From contig VZSE01009483.1 of the NCBI GenBank assembly GCA_013398275.1, positions 2,458,931 to 2,522,930 on the forward strand: a stretch of 64,000 nt of DNA, read 5' to 3'. The stretch is from Promerops cafer (lineage: Eukaryota > Chordata > Aves > Passeriformes > Nectariniidae). A program made the position numbers and the translations under genes. The notes beneath the pieces are model-generated. The model made no database searches. It was not told where the DNA came from and saw only the letters and a list, made by a program, of their open reading frames with translations. Of the stretch, positions 52,900 to 64,000 are shown piece by piece (the stretch's first letter is position 1; every line of letters starts with the position of its first letter).

Positions 52900-55849
52900 G
52901 AGAGAATATATAATAGAAATTTCAAAAGGCAAGGTAAATTTAATAGTAACTGGGTTTTACATAACTCAAAGGCATTTTCTCTAATAATGCTCTTTTTTTT
53001 AATTGTAAGTATGATTGCCTTTCTTTGGCATAAGAAAATATTCATCCTGATACTCAGAAAGCTGTCAGTTAAAGAATGTAGCTGTGATGTCTTAATGTGC
53101 TTCTCACTACTAAGAAGCATACACCATAAAGTATGTTTAGAAATGGCAGGTATTTTTGCAAAATTTTTTGGGAGAAAGTTTTGCTTTGTTCAGTGGAGAA
53201 ACAATAATTTTATTTCCCTTCCGCCTTTGAACTAGTATTTTAAAACAGGCTAGAGTAACAATTTCAATTACTCATCTCCAAAGGATGAAAATAAAAGCAT
53301 AAACATTTCTTAATCCAAAGTGAAAACCATCAGTTTTATTTGAAGATTTTAATTTTTCTCATTTTTTAAATAATCTACAGAAATCATTTGGAAAAAGAAT
53401 GCATTTTTTTTCCAAGTCTATTGTAAAAAAAAAAAAAATATCTGGAAAAGTACCTCCCTTTCCTAGAAACCTGTAGTACAAAAAAAAACCCCTATGATTG
53501 GCACATATAAGCATATGTATTATGCTACTTTAGAAACTCTATCTCAAAGCTAATTATATAAATGAACTTTTTTTTTTCAATTTAAAACACACATACACTT
53601 CTTATTCCAATTCAGCAGCAACACTAGAACTGTTGCTATAGTCCTAAATTCACAGATCACATTTTAATTACCATCTGGTTTAAACAGCACTTGTATTAAT
53701 AAAAATAATCTTCAAGTGAGACAGAGAACATATGTCATCATTCAAGAATATACTATGCATCTTAAATATAAGGACTAAAAATTAAACTCTCTTACACATA
53801 TATGTGAAAATACATTTTCATCCATTATCCTAAGTGAAGAAACCCCACTGTTCAGACCCTTGGAAACCTCAAGGCTGTTGAGAGTTTATTTTACCTTCAA
53901 AAAGCAGTCACTTCCAGTTAAGGCAAATGCTAGGACATTTGAAGTAATAAAACATTTAATATTATTTATAATATTAATGGTTATGAATCTGTCTATTAAT
54001 TATTTGAAGATTGCCTGAATAAAAACATGACTGACATTTCAGTATTATTACACAGCTATAACAATATTTTATGAGACTAAATTTGGCAGTGCAACCTTAA
54101 GTACAGGTTATCACTGCAATACTATAATGAATTTAGGGTTAGACAGTGATTTATTTCGATTATCCTTTGTCAAGCTCACCACTGAGCTGAGGACACATGC
54201 TGTCAAGCAGTTCCACCCTGAAACTCAATAAATGTTTTTACAGTTCATGTTAGTGAGATTTTGTCCCTGTTTCAGTGCATTGATAGAAATGAGCAATTTG
54301 GTTTGGTTTTTTTTAAAATACTGTCAGTTAAGCTATTATTTTATCCACTCTAGCTGATTTTATGCTTTTTAAGTCCCTAATCAATTTTAATTTTGAGGTA
54401 TGACTTCTCTTTAGCAGTGAATTCATGCTGTTACTCAGTGGCAACACCACACTTACTGTCATCCCTGATGGTTAACGCTGCTGTGTTTGTACCTTGTATT
54501 GCAAATCTAACCCAACATCCTGAAGTAACAGATTCCTTTCAAAAAGTCCACAAGGTCTGAGCTGGAGTTAGCAGCACTTGGATAACCCATAACCTGAATT
54601 TCCACATGCAGCATCCCATCCCAAGCTAGTCTCGCTATTCCTGGTACTAGAGAGCTATTGTTAGTCACAGTCCTCTTGTAAAAGTGACATAACTGGACAT
54701 TCTGAATTACTGCCCAGAGCTACTTACACTGCCCTCATTTAAGAACTGTATTTCTATGGCAAGAACAAGTGGTAATAGCATTTGGCAGTATATCTACTTG
54801 ATAGCTGTTTGCAGCTACACTAGTCATCTCTATAAAGACATGTACCATGGGCCTGTGGTTAATTTTTTTACAAAAGGAAAGACTGTGTATTTGCAGTGCA
54901 GTAAATATTGACCTCCTATAAATGATCACTTTATGTAAATGGCATTTTCTGGCTGTAAGTTTCCCCTCTGATTGCTCTATCTCTTCATTAAATTGTGGTA
55001 CAAAGTTGACTGAGTAATGTTGAATTTCCACTTGAATCCCAGGGAAATCTGGTGGAGCCCCACTGTCATTTTTTATTTAAAGATATATTATCTTGTCAGT
55101 CAACCCGGAACAGTAAAAGTGGGGTAATGTTATAGTATACAGACTGTGATATATATTTTAATGGTTTAAATTATAATTTTTCATCAATAGAGCACAAAGA
55201 GATGCAATCTTTAATAGCGTATAACAACCACCTTCTAGAAAGGCTCCATATGAGTTACAGGGTTAATTCTCTTAATTTCCAGCCATGCTTAGCACTGACA
55301 CCAGTACACAGACAGGAGCCACAGCAGCCACATCACTGCACCCACAAGGTTCCTTGCCATGAAGCTGGGCTGTGCTGGCAGAGACAAAGGCAGACACGTG
55401 GCTCCACTGTGTCTCCTTCCCCTGCCTCTTCTGCAAGCAGGGCATGATAGCTTGGCACAGGGATTTACCAGGTATGATATTTTCAGTTCAGCCCTGCCCT
55501 TCCTGGGTATGTTTTTTTCCTCTGAGTTTTACTCAATTTGAAATTCTTCCTCCACATCTCTAACTCTCCTCGTCTAATCAATATGATTAAGTATGCCCCT
55601 CATGGCTTAATTTGGAGTGCACTGATGGGCACCCATCCCAGTACATGAGAATCTATTATTTGACTTGTCAGGCATGACAAATCCTCAGTGTACAACCACT
55701 GTGACTCTAACAAAACACCAGGTAAAGCTTTATAATTCCCATTCTACAAAATTCATGATGCATAATGGTAAAGTCCATGAAACTCAGCATGTGGGATGTA
55801 GAGCCCTCTGGAACTTGGGAACAGTCAGCAAACACAAACTTCAGTGGTC
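52900..55849. other. Intronic stretch without recognised gene
   Basis: Very AT-rich, with A- and T-runs near 53.4-53.6 kb. No element or gene recognised. Confidence 0.55.
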
Positions 55850-56165
55850 CGGCTGAGGAATTCCTTTAGTGCAGATATCTCAGTGTGCAGCTGCAGTGTG
55901 AGCTGCAGGTTGGGCTCTGGGTGTTGGGAGATGATGGGATCCCCAGGCAAAAAGGCTGTGAACTGGTGCTGTCCCTCTGCACAACAGAGAGATCTTTGGG
56001 GCCAGCCAGGAGCGCAGACACTCAGAGACACTGCAGGAGCCAAGGACTCAGCAGGAGAACCCCAGACTATGGCACACTTAGACTGCAAGGGTATAAAAGC
56101 TCAGGCATTCAGTTGTTCAGGGTCCCTCCTTGGAGGTAACCAGCTCGAGCTGGCTTTGTGTTCTG
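55850..56165 (+). mobile_element. LTR-like block with TATA box
   Basis: A GC-richer block contains TATAAAA (56092-56098), followed after about 40 bp by a 14-bp perfect palindrome (CCAGCTCGAGCTGG, 56140-56153) and tttgtgttctgcacc. This resembles the promoter and R start of an avian endogenous retrovirus LTR. The U5 part may continue to about 56363. I see no clear terminal duplication, no internal retroviral genes and no certain boundaries. A diverged promoter of some other kind is possible. Confidence 0.5.
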
Positions 56166-56228
56166 CACCTTGACTAAATTACTTAAAGGATTCAGATGTC
56201 TTAGACCCTACTATGGTAAAACTGGGGT

Positions 56229-56363
56229 TGTAAGGAAACTTTGTCTGACTGTGTGAGCCTTGCTGCAAAGGGGCTTCAGCCCCAGCAGTCAAAAGTCTTT
56301 GATGGTGGGAGTGTGACTGCCAGAGTGCTCCCTGAATGGTCAGACAGGAAAGTTTCCTTAACA
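56229..56363. repeat. 135-bp inverted-repeat hairpin with TG...CA ends
   Basis: The left arm (TGTAAGGAAACTTTGTCTGAC) and right arm (GTCAGAC, three extra bases, then AAAGTTTCCTTA and ACA) are nearly perfect inverted repeats. A smaller stem lies between them (ctgc-aaa-GGGGC-ttca-GCCCC-a-gcag). It directly follows the LTR-like block and may be part of that LTR. A small non-autonomous inverted-repeat element is the alternative. No clear target-site duplication is visible. Confidence 0.7.
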
Positions 56364-59300
56364 GTTTAAAAGACATGTCCATGTTTATCAGTCAGTAAAA
56401 TGAAAATGTAAGATACTAGATTTTCATTTAATGTTTTAGTTGTTCTTTTAAAGCAATGCTTACTAATTAGAGATCACTTGTTCAGACTATTGTCAAAATA
56501 TTTATATAATCACATATTAAAGTCCCACAGGAAAAAAAAAAATACGAATTGCCTGTTAAACTAGAACACAAGGAATTGTTTAGAAAGCAAAATATATTTG
56601 CATTATTTTTCTATTGTGAAAACTTAAGGTTTACAAACTTAATTCCTGACCCTGAATTGCTTTAAGATCATGAACACTTCTTGTAAAAACAGCAGGACTG
56701 CAAACTAGCTGAGCTGCTACAGGTGCAAGTGGTTACTAGGGCAGGGTCACAGTAACAGTTTGCTAAATTTCCCATCGGGAAAGCCTTAAGGTTATACTTG
56801 GTCAAAAGCCAATTTTCCAGAGTGAAAACTTCCACTACTCTTTGTAGATATCTTAATTTTAGCCAAGGGCTTTTGCTTGCAACAGACTCCCTCGCCCTGC
56901 CAAATGGTAAAAAACATTACCCAGTTTGGCTAGGCTAACTGCTTTTTCACCTATTGTACATACAAATCATCAAGCAAATCCTCACTGAAACCAATCTAAG
57001 CAAAATGAACAGAAGAATGACTTACAAAAATAATTACTTACCTTCCTCCACTATTTCCACAACTTCACAGGATTCAGAATACAGATTAGAAGCTAAGTTT
57101 CAGATTTAAGAAAGCCAAAATATTTTGAAAGACTACTTTTAACACGAGGATCAGAATCATATTTGCTTTGCTTCCAGTTAAAAGCAAGCCTTGAGCTTCC
57201 TCATATCACTGTGTAACCTGAACATAAACACTTCTGAGGTGGTCTGGTAGACCAAGCAGCCTTTACCATTTTCAGTGAAACAAAACAGATCACTTTGCAC
57301 TGTACTGGACTTGGAAGACTGCTTGGCTTCCAAGCACTTTTCTTGGCTTCCTCAGTCATCTGTGAGACATGCAGACCACAGACCAGATGTTTCCTCAAAT
57401 TAGCTGGTCAGCTGAAATGGATTGATGATTTCATGCTCTGATAATAACTAGGAGTTCCTTATTCTAAACATATATTATTCAGTAACAATGAAAAACATCC
57501 TTTATACTATGATTCTCATCCATCCGTAATTTAAAAGTTGAGACAGATAAACTTTTTTCCACAGTAGCATGCATGGCTTGTGGAATATTTTGCAACTTCT
57601 TTTGATGTCTTTGGAGGTGTTTCTGAGTATCTTTGCTCCAAGGACCAAAGACTCCTTGACTGAACTCAGCACCAGTTGCTGTTTTCCTTCCATTAGTCTG
57701 CTTCCAACCAGCAACTCATCAGACATCTCCTTTCTACTACCACAGCTGCACGTCTGAAGGAGTGGAAAAATCATCTCAGCAGCCACACTACTGCACCAAA
57801 AGATCGTGTCTGTGTTGGGTGGCAAGTATCTGCCTTTGTCCAGTGCATGACTGTGTTGAGGGTTTCAGTAATGCCCGTGTGTCAGCAATGCCAAAATGGA
57901 GCAATGTGCTATTGTGACTTGAATCCTTGGGCCTCTGACAATTCCCCATGACTATCTCCTCACTTGAATGACCACCTATGGATTGCAGTGTTTATGAGAT
58001 GAAATTTTATTCCCTAATATCTTACTCTCTCTCTTGCTATGAAACTGATCACAATTTCAAAACACATGAAGAGTTAACTTGCAGTCTAAAGTATACAAAA
58101 ATGGATTTTGTCGTAAGTATTGTTGCCCATTATCACCAAATCAGAAAACAGGAAGCAAAATATAAGGTCTGTTAGCATTTGTTAGAGAAAAAGCCAGAAA
58201 ACAGTTGATTTGTTCGACTATTAGTTTTGCGGTAAGAGTGGATGTCAAAACCTAAAAAATGTGTTTCCATTTTTTAAGTGTTCATTACCTTTAACTGAAC
58301 ATGACTGTTCATTTTAAAAGCATTTATCTGTTCACCCATACTGCAATTTAAATGGAAATATTTTTACAGGTCAGATAGTCTGCTTTTTTGACTGTAAAGA
58401 CAGGAACAATAATTTCTTAAAGCTTTCTACATTCTTCTTGAAAAAGCATTAATTCCTTAAAAAAAAAAAGAAAACATCACTTGTCCAGGTCCAGCACAGA
58501 ATTCCCACTTCTTTTCTGTTCCCCAAAGTAAAGTCGCTAGAACATTAGATAGGTAAGCAGCACCCTAAACTGCATTTCTTTGTTCTAATTCTGGTATGTA
58601 CTATCAATTAATAACGTACATCCGTGTTCATTAGTGCTCTGCAGTAGGGTCACATTGGAAAGACCTCTTCATTACTCATGCACTGCTTGTCAGCACACAG
58701 ACTGGAGCAAGATTACTAAAACATCTGTCTAATTTTACTGAGAATATTGATGTTAAGTCGGTCTCATTCACTGTCTGCACAACCAGGAGCCTGTCCAATT
58801 GGAAAAAAAAAATTAAAATCTTGTTCTTCTTATGAAACATCCTAGGTGGAAATGAGGAGAAGATGCATGTAGCCTATTGTGCTGTATTTGTAGTCTGCAG
58901 TAGTTACCCAATGCCTTTATTTCCAAATGTAATTACCACATGTAATACCATGAGATTACCACATGTAATACTGAAAACTAAAATTCCACAAAGGGACATG
59001 TGCTGGTTTTGTATAGGAAAAAAATAAGGGAAAAAAAGGAGAAAAAAAATGCATGTCCTAGTAGATTTTCTGATACCATTCACAATGCATGAATAACATA
59101 AATCTTCTTCCCAACTTATATTTTAGCTTGCATTAAACAGTCGGGGGTTTTTTTAATGGCTCTTACAAAATAAATTCCTGTTAAAAATTTATTAGGTCAA
59201 TATTTAGAACTGAATATGAACACTTTTGGTGATTCTAGTTGCTTTCTGATGCTTCAAAATAAACCGACAAAAGGCACCCAATATTCAAGCAATTTTGTCA

Positions 59301-60548
59301 CCTATCATGGGTATCTTCCTAATTAGGCAGTGTGATAAAATACAGAAAGGGAAAAAGTATAGGGAAAATAAAATCTAAATGATCTAGTTAAACTGATTTG
59401 TCATAAGGATTATTTCTTGTTATCTATTAAGTGGTGTAAAGAGTTGAGAGTAAAGCAAGCAAATGAATTTCATGTCTTTCTCAAGAGACATAGAGTTCTA
59501 ATAACTCTGGTAGATAACAGCTACCTGTAACATTACAGAATTAGACTTCTACATCTCAGCTCTGTCCCTGCTCACTGTGCTTCACTGTCTTTCTTCACTG
59601 GCATGACATAAAAAACTGTGCCCACTTATTAAATCATTTGCAATTTTTGATCATTCATACAGGCATTGTAATATCCTTTAAAATTGTTCTGCACTTACTT
59701 ATCATAAAAGTACAATTTCCAAAATGAAGTCTTCAAACACTTTCTATGTTTAAAAATTTTAGTGCAGTAGTTTCAGGAAAAGAAGTCACAGATATTACAG
59801 ACAATTTTACTGTAGTTTTTGATCTTTTTAATCAAATGCCACCTCTTCAAAGGACTTTGACAAATCCACTGTCCTCAAGAGCTAGTTGTTCCACTTGGAT
59901 TTTGATTGACCAAGCAGTCATAAGAATCTTGAGGGGCAGGGAATACTGTAGCAACTTCATAGCTGCATAAAGGGACTAATTTTTAACAGTTAACGGTTTA
60001 TTTTGGGAATCCACTATGACTTGATATTGTAGTACTACTGCCTGTGATACTCCATGCAATGTACCAATGGCATGCACATTCTTTTATTATTTGCAAGACT
60101 AGAGTACACCAGTGAGTACTAAAATACAAATTATTGTCATCTGAGGCTTCTAAAGTAAATGTGAGTTTTCCAAAGATGCATGAGGAAAACTATCTGAATA
60201 ACTCATTTTTTTCAGTTTGTTTGAAATTCTGCAAATGAAATCAACATCTTAAGTGGATGGGGATTTTTGTTTTTCTTGACAGTAAAACAGTCAGGAACAT
60301 ATATGAAAGTAAAAAAATAATTTTGTAATTGCATTGTTTTGCAAAGTAGTTTTCAAAACTAAAATGTCAAATACTAAACCTAGAAATTGGTATTTAAGTA
60401 TTTTGAATGTGAAGGAGATGAGAGAGACAGGGAGAAAACATGTTGTCAGATATACTCACAAAATCTAAATGGATTAATGAAACATATCAATAGCAACAGA
60501 TCTCCATGTTTGGCTAAATGATATTTTGGAGGAAACATTTTGTCTGGT
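56364..60548. other. Intronic stretch without recognised gene
   Basis: AT-rich sequence with A-runs near 58.46 and 58.80 kb and a 23-bp-period duplication at 58932-58971. The 107-codon minus-strand frame at 57502-57825 has no recognisable motif. Confidence 0.55.
58932..58971 (+). repeat. Short tandem duplication, 23-bp period
   Basis: The 17-mer attaccacatgtaatac occurs at 58932-58948 and again at 58955-58971. Confidence 0.9.
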
Positions 60549-61119
60549 TTAATCAAAGCTTGATGCAACTTTCCACATAAACTCCAGAAAAGCAACTGCC
60601 GGAAGATTTGACCCCTTCCCATTCATTTCATAACTTAAAACAGGAAAGATGCTGTAGGTGATGGATATGATGTGTCTCCAGCTCCCTTCCCACACCAGGA
60701 TGTTGAGAATTTCAGGAGGATACACAAATTCAGAAAGGGATTCGGCAAATTCCTGAAGGATAGAAAAACTGGTTGAATAAGTCACTATGGCATGGATAAA
60801 CACATTGGCTCCAGAAATCTCTACGTCCTGGTAGAAATGGCACGGGTCACAGTGCATCTATTCTCATGTTCCAGTGCCCTGGAATTGCTTTTCTTACTTT
60901 CCTACTTGTCTCATGGCAGTAAATCCTTTCCATCTGCTTTTTACTCTCTTTTGTTGTCTTGATTGAAAGAGACCACATTAATGACAAGACAGTTTCACAA
61001 GTTTCCGACTCTGGGTGTGGAGAATACTTGTCAAAATAAAACCCAAGCCACTGAAAACGAAAATTTGATAAAAGAGTTAAGAACCAATGGTAATTCAGAT
61101 AAATGTCAATGAACTCAAT
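60549..61119 (-). pseudogene. Unidentified coding-like fragment with one frameshift
   Basis: On the minus strand a frame is open for 90 codons from 61119 to a TGA at 60849-60847. A second frame, shifted by one, opens at the ATG at 60857 and runs 102 codons to a TAA at 60551-60549. Their meeting point suggests one ancestral frame broken by a single indel. The first frame holds FYFDKYSPHPESETCETV and SKKQMERIYCH. The second holds FYQDVEISGANVFIHAIV, PPEILNILVWEGSWRH and MNGKGSNLPAVAFLEFMW. Tryptophans, cysteines and prolines are frequent, as in real proteins rather than translated AT-rich noise. A strong acceptor-like site (attttcgttttcag) ends at 61051 within the open stretch. I do not recognise the family. 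It could be a retrocopied or transposon-derived pseudogene, or a broken exon of a nested gene; a chance event cannot be excluded. It lies in the same orientation as GRIA4. Confidence 0.45.
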
Positions 61120-62416
61120 CTAATTAACTTTGTGTAAAGCCATTTTTATTAAAAAAACCCCAGTCTGACAAAGAGGAATCTAACACCAAAGGCCAACAGT
61201 GTCATGTCTTGCTTCTTCTGTTTTGTTGGGGCTTTAAAAAAAACATAAATTAGCTACTACTTCCACCCTGCAATGCAGGCAGAATTTTAGTATTCCAGGT
61301 CTGCAAGTGTAGTTCTGGTGGCAAATAATTTGAATTATGTTTCAGGGTTTGCAAGGCACCAGACACTCCTAAGAATTTTGTGTCACTGGAAAGTAATAAA
61401 ATAGAGAGGAAATTGGGCTGACACAATTCCGGAACTACAGAAATGCAGCTGACAGACCTCAGCTCTTATCAGTCTTTGACAGGTGCATTTAGGTATTCTT
61501 GGGTTATTGCTCTAGGACCTATTAACCTCTACTGAGCCCAGAGTTCGCCTCTTACAGTCAAGATCATGCGGGGATACCTGGGGCATGTAATTTAATAGAA
61601 ACCTCCAGAAAGTACATAGTTTCTACATCCTCAATTTTTCTGCCACCCTCAAAAATCTCCTCACAGAATAAAGTGAAAGTTTTGCTTTATCTCCTAAGCA
61701 TAAAAAAGCAGACATTGCATGCCAGGATGACAACAGAACTGCTGCATAACCTATTGGTTGTTTCCTTGGCAGGCTGCTTCTTTTTCAGGGCTCCCAGACA
61801 ATCACAGTACGTAATTGTGGACTTGGCAACATCTACATTAAAGGCGATTTTACTGCAAAAGGTAACAATAGATAGCACCATGGATTTTATTATTTGACCT
61901 TTTATATTCCTGACCTCAAAAAGTCCAGTTTTCAGCTGCCAGCTGTGAAAATGTCTTTTCCTGCATCATCACTGTTATAAAAAAAGCTCAGAAGATGAAA
62001 AATAGTTTTTGGTGTATCTATGCACCACAGGACTTTGGATTATACTCTTGAGTTGTACCGTGGTATTGCCCATTGCCTTCAATGGGATCATTACAGTAAT
62101 GGATAGGAAAGTAGCAGAGATGCAGCACTAACATTCAGAGATGAGACACCAAGGCTTTTTCTCTCCAAAGTTTTGAATATATAGGGTTTGGCCAAGATAA
62201 GGTTTTGGCCGAGATCCAGTGCAGGGAAGTTTGTAAAAAATTGAAAAGAGCTTCTGGTATTCAGCCAAAGCCTCTAGTTGCTATTAGCTCTGAGGCTGGC
62301 TTCCTTATTTTAATATTCAATGCATATTTTCCATTTCTTGCATGGTACCCCAGAGTACAACACAGTTGCTTTGGCCTCTAGGGAGAAAAGTACCTCACCT
62401 GAAAGAAACTGAGCAA
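61120..62416. other. Intronic stretch with a possible cryptic exon
   Basis: AT-rich intron sequence. A plus-strand segment at 61789-61861 is bounded by a good acceptor (cttctttttcag) and a donor (AAAG then gtaaca), but its 73 bp match nothing I recognise. Confidence 0.45.
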
Positions 62417-62512
62417 AACTACATAGAATCATAAAGTAACAGATTTTTTTATGTTGGAGGAGACCTTTAAGATCACTAAGTTCAACTATTAACCAGTTTG
62501 TCTTAAAAAAAA
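62417..62512 (-). mobile_element. CR1 LINE 3'-tail fragment
   Basis: The plus strand reads catagaatcataaagtaaca, then gttggaggagacctttaag and gttcaactattaacc. These are reverse-complement landmarks of a CR1 terminus, followed by an A-rich run. Confidence 0.75.
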
Positions 62513-64000
62513 AAAAGAAAAAAATATCCAAACAAAAAGAAAAAAACACCAGTACTCTTAAGGGCATCGGCTGAATCTCTCTACACTAGCAATTTAATGA
62601 TGTCCCTAAATGTGCAGTAAATGTCTTTAGGTACTCTTACACCTTTTAGAAAGGTCTGTTTTACATAGAGATATCAGGTAAATAAATCAGTTCACTAGTT
62701 CTGTCACGTTAAGACTCCTACCCCCACCTGGGGGGGAAACCTGTAATACTATCTTGTCCACTTAGGTATCTAGCACGTCAGCAAGTCTGTGGAAATTGCT
62801 TTGGCATATGTAGAGTGCAAAACAAAAGGTTTGGGGAGGTGAGGATATGCAGGTAGTATTTGCCATTCTGGGAGGGTCACATGCCCCAGCGTGTCAATTC
62901 TTTTCACCAGCTGCTGGAACAGACAGAGCATTGTCACTGCACCATCCTGCCGTGTGGTGTTATCACACCAGCCCTCTGATGGCAATAGACAACGCCAAAC
63001 CACGGTCTTGCTTCATGCCAGTGCTCTGTGGGACTCAGTGTTACCAACCCAAGCTGACAGTGAGAACAGGAACCCCCAGCTCTACAAAATTAGAACTGTA
63101 CATGAAGATCTGCAGTGGACACAGTGGAGTAACTGTGTCCTACCCTGCTTGCTAGGGTGTCTCACATCTGCACTTTATTACCTACCAAGGGTAATAGGCC
63201 GTTAGCTGAGGAGAAGAGAGCTATTAATGGATTCTGTTACAATATAATGCTTCGTTAACAGAGCTCTCAAAGAAATCAACAACTTCAAAACTCCCATAAT
63301 CAATCCAATTTCATCTGATATATGCTCTGTCAAATTGCATTTCAAAAGGCTTTTATAATACCGAAACTCAGTTATCTAATAACAGCATTAGCAATGTTAA
63401 TTTTCTAATCAGAACGCAAAATCATTAATTAACCATGCCTTCTTTAACTAAAAGAAGCTGCAGTTCCTAATCAGTAACCCTATGAATCCTTTGATGTTTA
63501 TGCATAGAAAGGGTACGTTCTTCTCTGAAAATACCTGTGAGGCTTTCATTAATGCTGGTGTTTGCATTGGACACAAAATTGCTTCCCTGGTTCCGAGCCT
63601 CTCCCATCCTTCCATCTCATGCCATTACCTAGAGCCACAAGAGTCTGATGCTCAGTGGCACGAGCAGCACTCCCAGCTGTTCCTTGCTTCCTAGAAACAA
63701 CTCTCAGTTGTCCAAACACACCTCAGGTCAGTCCCAGCAGTCCGCAGATGCTGGTTTGCCATCATGTCTAGCCCATCCTTATGCTGACACAGTGGTACAT
63801 AGAAGAGTACATAATTGTAACAGCATTGGGAACATGCCCCAGAGTAAAAATGGCAATTTTGCCTCAGGTAAAGGATCCACCTATCTCCACTAGTGTCCAG
63901 AAATCAGTAATTCTCCTGAATATTCTCCCAGCATGCAACAATTTGCATTTACAACTCCTGATTACAGCTTCTGAGTGGTTTGGACTCACGGATCTCTGCC
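62513..64000. other. Intronic stretch without recognised gene
   Basis: Mixed composition, moderately GC-richer at 62.85-63.15 and 63.55-63.80 kb. Overlapping open frames there (about 100 codons) lack motifs and usable splice context. The AMPA receptor exon 2 was not seen here. Confidence 0.5.

Larger units (their letters stand above)
12348..64000 (-). other. GRIA4: GRIA4 intron 2 (3' part), continuing beyond the right edge
   Basis: This is the intron preceding the identified exon. Family exon 2 should encode motifs such as IGGLFIRNTDQEY and NSFAVTNA. I did not see these on the minus strand, so the intron appears to exceed 51 kb. Most repeats, the LTRs and the coding-like fragment near 61 kb lie inside it. 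If exon 2 were highly diverged, or the 5' part of the gene misassembled, the extent would be wrong. Confidence 0.7.

Noticed and set aside
52770..53235. Overlapping 116- and 118-codon frames on opposite strands
   Set aside because: Part of each is translated ATGT microsatellite and the rest is AT-rich sequence with no motif.

Overview
The window is vertebrate nuclear DNA, almost certainly from a bird. It is AT-rich, has no operon-like gene layout, and carries several truncated CR1 LINE copies of the avian type whose 3' ends match the familiar avian CR1 3' terminus. It also carries avian-style endogenous retrovirus LTRs. A songbird is my best guess, from the LTR and CR1 subtypes, but that is only inference.

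Only one functional coding segment can be supported with confidence: a 240-bp internal exon on the minus strand (12108-12347). It encodes part of the extracellular amino-terminal domain of an AMPA-type glutamate receptor and is best matched to GRIA4 (GluA4). Both splice sites are intact and the exon has the size and phase typical of exon 3 in this gene family. Everything to its left (1-12107) is the proximal part of the downstream intron (intron 3). Everything to its right (12348-64000) is the 3' part of the upstream intron (intron 2). I found neither exon 2 nor exon 4, so this is a slice through two very large introns.

The intron sequence has been colonised by retroelements. CR1 fragments lie at about 8.6, 16.3-17.0, 18.6-18.9, 23.4-23.9, 24.05, 31.0-31.4, 36.5 and 62.4 kb. 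A middle-repetitive LTR-like block lies at 17.8-18.55 kb, a well-formed solo LTR at 40.6-41.25 kb, and a second LTR-like block with a strong hairpin at 55.85-56.36 kb. Simple repeats include an AT-rich palindrome cluster (0.4-0.54 kb), a CTTC run, an A-rich tract containing the only ambiguous base, and an ATGT run. A compact CpG-rich block sits at 39.1-39.3 kb.

The most intriguing unexplained object is at 60549-61119 on the minus strand. Two overlapping open frames of 90 and 102 codons are offset by one frame, have protein-like composition, and look like one decayed coding sequence. I cannot name the parent gene. No tRNA, rRNA, CRISPR or bacterial-type feature was seen, and I did not find a convincing novel biological system.
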